From: AC-69 sp036519575
GTDB taxonomy: Bacteria > Actinomycetota > UBA4738 > HRBIN12
Direction: 5' to 3'
Length of the DNA: 11,402 nt
Assembly (NCBI GenBank): GCA_036519575.1
Contig: DATDKZ010000256.1
Location: 1 to 11,402 of the forward strand
Shown here: positions 7,503-11,402 of the stretch, in pieces
Numbering within the stretch: position 1 is the first letter of the stretch
Layout of the letters: each line of letters begins with the position of its first letter
Notes under the pieces: generated by a model
Databases searched by the model: none
The model's input: the letters and a program-made list of their open reading frames with translations, nothing else
Told to the model about the DNA's origin: nothing
Made by a program: the position numbers and the translations under genes

Positions 7503-8336
7503 ATGGACGTTATCGAATCCCATGCCGCGCAGTTGCCCGCGATCGACGAACGGTGGACAGGTCGGGTCCGCGACCGCGAGGAGCTGATCCGCGGACTCCT
7601 CGACGGTCGGATCGCCGGTCACTCCCTCAGCCATCCCCTCGACAACGTGTTGCGCAATATCCGGCTCCTGTGCGAGGGGGACATCGACAAGCAGTTCGGG
7701 CTGTCCGGCCTGCGCGGGGCGTTCACTCCATCCGAGGTGCTGGGGCTCGTGGGCCGGGCCGCGGGCTTCACGCCGGATCCGAACGCGACGACCGGACCGG
7801 TCCCCGTCGATCCCGAGCTCGTGATCGAGGCCTGCGACGCGGTGGGGCGTCGGCTTGCCGAGGCATGTGCGCGCGGCGAGCGCGTGATCCTGGCCACCGG
7901 GCATCCGGTCGGCCTGGCCCACCTGTACACCGGGGTGGGGCGACAGCTCGCGGCTCGTGGTGTCGAGCTGCTCAGGCCGTACGAGGGGGTAACCTGGCGC
8001 GACGCGGGCGAGCGCCATGGGTGGCAGGTTCGGTATCTGGAAGGGGTCGCTCTGCTCACCGACCGGGCCTCGGCCCGTCACACGCACCGGGGCGATGCCA
8101 TGGCCAGGATGCTCGGCGAGGCGCGGCCGGACCTGGTGTTCGCCGACCACGGGTTCGCCGGGGCCGCCATCGAGACCGGCGTCGAGACTCTCTCGATCGC
8201 TGACGTGAACGACCCGGCGCTCCTCGTGGCCAGGGCACAGGGCAGGACGGACACCGTGATCGTCATGGACGACAACGTTCAGCCCGACGCCTATTGGCCC
8301 TGCTACCAGGCCATCGTGGCCCATCTCGCCGACTGA
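7503..8336 (+). CDS. actinobacterial phosphatase-like protein of unknown substrate
   Basis: 277 residues, ATG at 7503, TGA at 8334-8336. It resembles a family of about 270-residue actinobacterial proteins that are annotated simply as 'phosphatase' (recalled, not searched). Shared blocks are an N-terminal helical part with a SHPLDNVLRNIRLLCEGD segment, then ERVILATGHPVGLAHLY (127-141), HTH at 193-195, LVFADHGFAGAAIETG (211-226), DVNDPAL (234-240) and IVMDDNVQPDAYWP (253-265). The conserved His and Asp residues in ATGHP, HTH, ADHG, ND and MDDN would suit a metal- or phosphate-binding active site, but no catalytic mechanism can be assigned. No signal peptide or membrane segment is visible, so it is probably cytoplasmic. 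It seems to be transcribed alone, diverging from the SDR operon, with the next promoter immediately after its stop. Confidence 0.65.
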   Translation: MDVIESHAAQLPAIDERWTGRVRDREELIRGLLDGRIAGHSLSHPLDNVLRNIRLLCEGDIDKQFGLSGLRGAFTPSEVLGLVGRAAGFTPDPNATTGPVPVDPELVIEACDAVGRRLAEACARGERVILATGHPVGLAHLYTGVGRQLAARGVELLRPYEGVTWRDAGERHGWQVRYLEGVALLTDRASARHTHRGDAMARMLGEARPDLVFADHGFAGAAIETGVETLSIADVNDPALLVARAQGRTDTVIVMDDNVQPDAYWPCYQAIVAHLAD

Positions 8337-8337
8337 G

Positions 8338-8343
8338 TAGAAT
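8338..8343 (+). promoter_or_regulatory. TAGAAT -10 box for the leader and polynucleotide kinase operon
   Basis: TAGAAT begins two bases after the TGA of the phosphatase-like gene and ends seven bases before an ATG at 8351. This placement predicts a leaderless mRNA whose first codon is that ATG. It is a close match to the consensus TATAAT in an otherwise GC-rich region. No clear -35 is visible. Confidence 0.55.
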
Positions 8344-8350
8344 TCGCCCC

Positions 8351-8476
8351 ATGTTGGAGCTTGATCCCTTCTCCGAGGCACGGTTCGTACGCGTGATCGG
8401 GGCGCATCGCCCCGAGCGAATCTCCACTATGGCCACCCATCTGCCCACCCAGGGAGGAGGACCCCGGGCGGGCTGA
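8351..8476 (+). CDS. small upstream ORF (41 aa), possible leader peptide
   Basis: ATG at 8351, TGA at 8474-8476. The peptide begins MLELDPFSEARFVRVIGAHR and ends with Gly/Pro/Arg-rich residues. I recognise no domain and no signal peptide. The reasons to list it are its position seven bases after a TAGAAT box, its end 25 nt before a hairpin that covers the ribosome site of the polynucleotide kinase gene, and the fact that it spans an 8-bp hairpin (8397-8415) and a GGAGGAGG tract (8453-8460) that could compete for pairing downstream. A leader peptide whose translation controls the next gene is the simplest reading. Alternatively the region is purely a structured RNA leader and the ORF is incidental. 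Confidence 0.4.
   Translation: MLELDPFSEARFVRVIGAHRPERISTMATHLPTQGGGPRAG
8397..8415 (+). promoter_or_regulatory. leader hairpin 1 (8-bp stem, CAT loop)
   Basis: TCGGGGCG (8397-8404) pairs perfectly with CGCCCCGA (8408-8415) around a three-base CAT loop. It lies inside the 41-codon ORF. Its core GGGGCG/CGCCCC is identical to the inner stem of the second hairpin before the polynucleotide kinase gene, so strands from the two hairpins could swap partners. No U-run follows, so it is not an intrinsic terminator. Confidence 0.55.
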
Positions 8477-8501
8477 CACGATCGCGCACGCACGGAACGG
8501 G

Positions 8502-8537
8502 GCCTCCAGGGAGGGGCGAAACGCCCCACGCGGAGGC
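8502..8537 (+). promoter_or_regulatory. nested hairpin sequestering the Shine-Dalgarno of the Clp1-like gene
   Basis: GCCTCC (8502-8507) pairs with GGAGGC (8532-8537); inside it GGGGCG (8513-8518) pairs with CGCCCC (8522-8527) around AAA, leaving a 5x4 internal loop. GGAGG (8532-8536) is the ribosome site for the GTG at 8542 (5-nt spacing), so the folded form should block initiation. CCTCC could instead pair with the GGAGG copies at 8453-8460 in the upstream ORF, which would free the ribosome site. This looks like a translational attenuator, but pairing was worked out by eye and no covariation was available. Confidence 0.55.
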
Positions 8538-8541
8538 GAAG

Positions 8542-9432
8542 GTGAACGAGCACGAGGCGCTGGTCGAACGCGCCGTGCGCCAGGGGCGCACGGTCTTGCT
8601 CGTGGGTGGGCTCGACACCGGCAAGTCCACGCTGTCCCGGATGCTGCTGCGGGCCGGGGTGGATGCGGGTCGGCCCTCGGCGTTCCTGGACGGTGACATC
8701 GGCCAGAAGACGGTGGGTCCTCCGGCAACCATCTCGTTGAAGGCCGTGCGCTCCGCGGCCGACCTCGAACCCGACGTCCTGGCCACGGCCGACGCGTTGT
8801 CGTTCGTCGGCTCCACGACGCCGCAAGGACACCTGTTGCCCGTTGTCACAGGGGTGGTCGCCCTGGCTCAGCGCGCTCGCCAGCAAGGAGCGGACTTCCT
8901 GGTCGCCGACTCCGGCGGGCTGGTGTCGGGGATCACCGGTCAGGTCCTGAAGTACCACAAGGTCGAGATGCTCCGGCCCGACATCGTCGTCGGTCTCCAG
9001 CGTGGCGAGGAGCTCCAGCCGCTCCTCGGCGTGATCCAGCGGTTCTTCTCCACCGAGGTCGTCTCGCTCGGCGTTCATCCCGACGTCGTGCCGACCTCCG
9101 TGGAGCAGCGGGCGGAGAACCGCGAGTCCGCGATGCGCCGGTACTTCTCCGCGGAGCTCCACCGGTGGCGGGTCAAGCCGACCGTGTTCATGCCTGCCCT
9201 TCCCCCGATGTTCAACCTGGCCAAGCTGGACCGGATGCTCGTCGGTCTATCCGACGGCGATGGCGGGTACCTCGGCATCGGGTACCTCGAGTACGGGCCG
9301 GAGGATGGGGTGCTGCGCCTCATCTCGCCCGTGGCAGAGGGGCCCAAGGCGCTTAGACTGGGCTCCGTTCGCCTGGAGGAGACCTACCGCGCCAAGCGTG
9401 TGGACCTCCGGAACGTGTTCGGCTCCGAATAA
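8542..9432 (+). CDS. Clp1/Grc3-type polynucleotide 5'-hydroxyl-kinase family protein
   Basis: 296 residues from GTG at 8542, five bases after GGAGG. The Walker A loop is GGLDTGKST (22-30, Lys28). It is followed by FLDGDIGQKTVGPPATISL, matching the D-x-D-x-GQ...GPP/G block of Clp1, Grc3/Nol9 and archaeal RNA kinases. Then come FVGSTTPQGHLLPVVTGV and LVADSGGLVSGITGQVLKYHKVEMLRPDIVVGLQRGEEL, which match the substrate-side and Walker B regions. A beta-rich C-terminal part (about 220-296) resembles the extra domain of archaeal/bacterial members. The family phosphorylates 5'-OH ends of RNA (or DNA) with ATP or GTP; eukaryotic Grc3/Nol9 acts in rRNA maturation and Clp1 in tRNA splicing and mRNA 3' processing. 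Activity here is inferred. It sits 16 nt before the ribosomal protein gene and behind a structured leader. Confidence 0.8.
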   Translation: MNEHEALVERAVRQGRTVLLVGGLDTGKSTLSRMLLRAGVDAGRPSAFLDGDIGQKTVGPPATISLKAVRSAADLEPDVLATADALSFVGSTTPQGHLLPVVTGVVALAQRARQQGADFLVADSGGLVSGITGQVLKYHKVEMLRPDIVVGLQRGEELQPLLGVIQRFFSTEVVSLGVHPDVVPTSVEQRAENRESAMRRYFSAELHRWRVKPTVFMPALPPMFNLAKLDRMLVGLSDGDGGYLGIGYLEYGPEDGVLRLISPVAEGPKALRLGSVRLEETYRAKRVDLRNVFGSE

Positions 9433-9448
9433 CGACGAAGGGAAGCTC

Positions 9449-9550
9449 GTGCCGTCACTGATCAAGAAGCGTCGCAAGAAGATGCGGAAGAAGAAGCACA
9501 AGAAGCTGTTGAAGAAGACCCGCTGGCAGCGTCGGCAGCAGGGCCGCTAG
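9449..9550 (+). CDS. 30S ribosomal protein bS22 (AURKAIP1/COX24 domain), 33 aa
   Basis: GTG at 9449 with AAGGG six bases upstream, TAG at 9548-9550. The 33-residue, extremely basic peptide (VPSLIKKRRKKMRKKKHKKL at the start) has the same length and pattern as the mycobacterial small-subunit protein bS22, the bacterial counterpart of the AURKAIP1/COX24 (mS38) domain: SxIKKRRKRMxKKKHRKLLxxTRxQRR. In mycobacterial ribosomes this helix binds 16S rRNA near the decoding region. The name bS22 has also been used for the unrelated E. coli SRA protein, so I give no gene symbol. It lies 16 nt after the Clp1-like gene and 17 nt before the hydrolase gene, and is easily missed because of its size. Confidence 0.88.
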   Translation: MPSLIKKRRKKMRKKKHKKLLKKTRWQRRQQGR

Positions 9551-9567
9551 GGACCGGGAGCCCGGCC

Positions 9568-10338
9568 GTGCGGGCGTCGTGCGGGAGCCGGGCCGAACTC
9601 CTGCGGGCTGTGGCGCTCGCCCTGGCGCTAACCACCGCGGCCGGGGCATGCGCATCTTCCCGGCAGGAGGAGCGGAACGCCGACATCGCTGCGTCCACGG
9701 CGGTCAGCTTCCGGTCCTCGGACGGGGTGAAGCTCGCGGGGAGGGTGTTCGGTGACGGGCGGGTGGGCGTGGTCCTCGCCCATATGTTCCCGGCGGACCA
9801 GACCTCGTGGTGGGCGTTCGCCAGGGTCCTGGCCCCGAAGGGATTCACCGTCCTCACCTTCGACTTCCGCGGCTATTGCCCAGGCGGAGTGGCCGGCTGC
9901 TCCGAGGGCGAACGGGATGTCGCCGCAATGTGGCAGGACGTCCTCGGGGCGGTCGACTTCATGATGGCCCGGGGAATGGTCCGCGTGATGCTCGTCGGCG
10001 CCAGCATGGGCGGGACCGCCTCCCTGGTCGCCGCGGCCCAGCCGGGTGTGCCGGTCGTCGCGATCGTCGCGCTCTCGGCCCCGCAGTCATTCGAGGGGCT
10101 GACCGCCGACCGCACCGTCCTGGGGAACGTCATCGCGGCCAAGCTGTTCGTCGCGGGCAACGCCGATCCGACGGGCGCGGCCACCGCGGCGCAGGCCATG
10201 TACGAGGAGTCCCCCCTGCCGAAGCAGGTCGAGATCGTCACGTCCAGCGACCACGGCACCGACCTGCTCACGGGGAACCAGTCGGGCCGAGTCCAGACGC
10301 TGATCATGGGATACCTCGAGCAGCATGCTGGGGCCTGA
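9568..10338 (+). CDS. alpha/beta hydrolase, putative lipoprotein
   Basis: 256 residues from GTG at 9568, with GGGAG seven bases upstream. The N terminus is a signal sequence: Arg residues, then LLRAVALALALTTAAGAC, with Cys28 as a plausible but imperfect lipobox (AGA-C; position -3 is Ala rather than Leu). The mature part is an alpha/beta hydrolase: oxyanion region VVLAHMFPADQTSWW, FDFRGYCPGG, nucleophile elbow GASMGG with Ser146, Asp200 in FVAGNADPTG and His229 in SSDHGTDLL, giving a complete Ser-Asp-His triad. A cap domain is absent or minimal, similar to dienelactone-hydrolase-like esterases. It would act as an esterase or related hydrolase at the outer face of the membrane; substrate unknown. 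Three cysteines (residues 28, 104, 111) leave a possible disulfide between the last two. Stop overlaps the next ATG by one base. Confidence 0.8.
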   Translation: MRASCGSRAELLRAVALALALTTAAGACASSRQEERNADIAASTAVSFRSSDGVKLAGRVFGDGRVGVVLAHMFPADQTSWWAFARVLAPKGFTVLTFDFRGYCPGGVAGCSEGERDVAAMWQDVLGAVDFMMARGMVRVMLVGASMGGTASLVAAAQPGVPVVAIVALSAPQSFEGLTADRTVLGNVIAAKLFVAGNADPTGAATAAQAMYEESPLPKQVEIVTSSDHGTDLLTGNQSGRVQTLIMGYLEQHAGA

Positions 10339-11135
10339 TGGAGCGGCCCATCGTGTTCATGAGCGACTATGGCCTGGCCGATGAGTTCGTGGGGATCTGT
10401 CACGGCGTCATGGCCCGCATGGCCCCGCGGGCCAGGGTGATCGACCTGACCCACGCGATCCCTCGACATGATGTGGTGACCGGCGCCATGGCGCTCGGCC
10501 GCTCGGCGCCGTTCATGCCGCAGGACGCCGTCTACCTGGGGGTAGTGGACCCGGGCGTAGGGACGGCCCGACGCCCGGTTGCCGTGGCCTGTCGGTCCGG
10601 CGCGCTGCTGGTCGGGCCCGACAACGGCGTGTTGTCGATGGCCTGGGCGACACTCGGCGGCGCCGCCCAGGCCGCGGAGATCACCTCGGACCGGGTGCTG
10701 CTGGGCCCGGTGTCGGCCACGTTCCACGGGCGAGACGTGTTCGCACCGGCCGCCGCCCACCTGTCGATCGGGATGCCGCTCCACGACCTGGGTCCGCCCG
10801 TCGACCCCCTCACCCTGCATACGGTGGAGATGCCGGCACCCATGATCCTCCAGGGGGTGGTGGGGGCCCGGGTCATCGGCGTGGACGGCTATGGCAACGT
10901 TCAGCTGAACGCCGGCCCCGGGGACCTGGAGGCAGCGGGCGTGGAGGGTGCTGCGGAGGTGTGTGGCCGGATCCTCTCGAGGGTCTCGACCTTCGCCGAC
11001 GTGGCGGAGGGTTCTCCGGCGGTCATCGTGGACTCCCAGGGGTTCGTGGCGCTGGTCGTGAACGGGGGCAGCGCGGCCGACCTCCTCGGCCTCCATCGAG
11101 GGGACGCGGTGACCCTTTCCCGGCCGGCGGGATGA
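10338..11135 (+). CDS. S-adenosyl-L-methionine hydrolase (adenosine-forming), DUF62 family
   Basis: 265 residues, ATG overlapping the hydrolase stop (TGATG). The DUF62/SAM hydroxide adenosyltransferase motifs are complete: FMSDYGLADEFVG (7-19), VIDLTHAIPRHD (34-45), GVVDPGVGTARRPVA (68-82), VGPDNGVLS (92-100), and SATFHGRDVFAPAAAHL (126-142). The hydrolase triad is Asp71, Arg78 and His130, with the same spacing as the Asp68-Arg75-His127 described for characterised DUF62 enzymes. These cleave SAM to adenosine and methionine, using water as nucleophile. The C-terminal beta-barrel domain (about 175-265) contains VIGVDGYGNVQLN, usual for the family. The ~20-residue insertion of fluorinase is absent, so a halogenase is unlikely. 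It ends the operon, with a 10-nt gap to the convergent small membrane-protein gene. Confidence 0.92.
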   Translation: MERPIVFMSDYGLADEFVGICHGVMARMAPRARVIDLTHAIPRHDVVTGAMALGRSAPFMPQDAVYLGVVDPGVGTARRPVAVACRSGALLVGPDNGVLSMAWATLGGAAQAAEITSDRVLLGPVSATFHGRDVFAPAAAHLSIGMPLHDLGPPVDPLTLHTVEMPAPMILQGVVGARVIGVDGYGNVQLNAGPGDLEAAGVEGAAEVCGRILSRVSTFADVAEGSPAVIVDSQGFVALVVNGGSAADLLGLHRGDAVTLSRPAG

Positions 11136-11145
11136 CGCCGAGCGG

Positions 11146-11328
11146 TTACGGCGTTGGGGATGGAGTCGACGGTAGCGGCGTCGGCGAGGCGGGGAACGGG
11201 TAGGGCGTCCCGGGCACCGGGCCCGGATAGGGCTCGCGGTCCGCGCCGGCGATGAGGAGCTGCGCCACTGCCGCCCCGACGAGCAGGACGACCAGACAGA
11301 TGATCGTGATCAACGTGAAGCGCCGCAC
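11146..11328 (-). CDS. small single-pass membrane protein with Pro-rich tail
   Basis: 60 residues, GTG start at 11328-11326, TAA at 11148-11146. The N terminus is MRRFT followed by one hydrophobic helix of about 20 residues (LITIICLVVLLVGAAVAQLL), then a tail of about 33 residues rich in Pro, Ser and Thr (AGADREPYPGPVPGTPYPFP and PSPTP repeats). The positive N terminus predicts an N-in topology with the Pro-rich tail outside the membrane. I recognise no family; small proteins of this layout are common in actinobacteria as divergent, poorly conserved cell-envelope components. A TAGCCT box six bases upstream suggests a leaderless transcript. The reading frame could be by chance, but a clean membrane helix directly after the start argues for a real gene. 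Confidence 0.6.
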   Translation of the reverse strand: MRRFTLITIICLVVLLVGAAVAQLLIAGADREPYPGPVPGTPYPFPASPTPLPSTPSPTP

Positions 11329-11334
11329 GGCGCG

Positions 11335-11340
11335 AGGCTA
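11335..11340 (-). promoter_or_regulatory. TANNNT -10 box for the small membrane-protein gene
   Basis: TAGCCT on the minus strand (complement of 11335-11340) ends six bases before the GTG start, so the transcript would begin at about the start codon. No ribosome site is visible on the minus strand upstream of the GTG. The gap to the divergent plus-strand gene is only 24 nt. Confidence 0.4.
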
Positions 11341-11352
11341 GCAGGGGGGACC

Positions 11353-11402
11353 ATGGAGGAGATCAAGCCGTTGGAGGTCGGTCACGTGGTGCTGCGAGTG
11401 CG
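11353..11402 (+). CDS. probable VOC-family (glyoxalase/dioxygenase fold) protein, 3' truncated
   Basis: ATG at 11353 behind AGGGGG at 11343-11348; the frame stays open to the window end, giving only 17 residues (MEEIKPLEVGHVVLRVR). The HVVLRVR strand, with a His near the N terminus before the first beta strand, is the usual beginning of vicinal oxygen chelate proteins (often continuing into an Asp-Leu and Phe-Tyr motif), where the His is a metal ligand. The call is a guess from this short strand. It diverges from the small membrane-protein gene. Confidence 0.45.
   Translation, partial: MEEIKPLEVGHVVLRV

Noticed and set aside
7476..8381. Long N-terminal extension of the minus-strand FabG-like SDR frame
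   Set aside because: It overlaps the whole phosphatase-like gene, and a well-spaced ribosome site before the GTG at 7475 gives a normal-length SDR.
8397..8415. Leader hairpin 1 as an intrinsic terminator of the phosphatase-like transcript
   Set aside because: It has a strong stem but is followed by GCGAATC, not a U-run, and lies within the next transcript's leader.
9873..11096. Minus-strand open frame of about 400 codons opposite the hydrolase and SAM hydrolase genes
   Set aside because: Both plus-strand genes have complete catalytic motifs; the antisense product is low-complexity and unrecognisable.
10338..11135. Fluorinase or chlorinase identity for the DUF62 protein
   Set aside because: The Asp-Arg-His hydrolase triad is present with hydrolase spacing, and the loop insertion typical of fluorinase is missing.
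1..11402. Mobile elements, CRISPR arrays, tRNA/rRNA genes or a defence island
   Set aside because: I saw no transposase or integrase motifs, direct-repeat arrays, attachment-site-like repeats, tRNA cloverleaf or rRNA sequence; composition is even across the window.

Overview
This window looks like a chromosomal segment of a high-G+C Actinomycetota bacterium, probably from an uncultivated or little-studied lineage. The evidence is strong G/C preference at third codon positions, several GTG starts, tightly packed operons, TANNNT-type -10 boxes placed directly before start codons (leaderless transcripts), and a 33-residue actinobacterial-type ribosomal protein bS22. I see no mobile elements, tRNA or rRNA genes, or CRISPR array. 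All assignments come from reading motifs; no database search was run.

Region 1 (1-5401, + strand) is one translationally coupled operon that begins upstream of the window. It encodes a family I CoA-transferase alpha subunit (5' truncated), its beta subunit, a class III PLP aminotransferase, an AcuC-like zinc deacetylase and pyruvate kinase. Junctions are 1-4 nt overlaps or a 1-nt gap, so the five products are probably made together. A role in amino-acid or amine catabolism feeding acyl-CoA and pyruvate is plausible but inferred. Pyruvate kinase carries a four-copy 9-nt glycine repeat in its B domain that is also a G-quadruplex motif.

Region 2 (5429-7475, - strand) is a three-gene operon: two short-chain dehydrogenases and a DUF1905/YdeI-type protein. 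It diverges, across only 27 nt, from region 3 (7503-8336, +), a single gene for an actinobacterial phosphatase-like protein with an apparently leaderless promoter.

Region 4 (8338-11135, +) is the most interesting part. A TAGAAT box just after the preceding stop codon appears to start a leader with a 41-codon ORF, two hairpins that share the same GGGGCG/CGCCCC stem core, and a nested stem that hides the Shine-Dalgarno sequence of the next gene. The genes that follow are a Clp1/Grc3-type polynucleotide kinase, ribosomal protein bS22, a putative lipoprotein alpha/beta hydrolase and a DUF62 S-adenosylmethionine hydrolase. The leader architecture and the pairing of an RNA 5'-kinase family protein with a small-subunit protein make this the best candidate for an undescribed regulated RNA/ribosome module.

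Region 5 (11146-11402) holds a small proline-rich membrane protein on the - strand. It diverges from the start of a probable VOC-family (glyoxalase-fold) gene cut by the window end.
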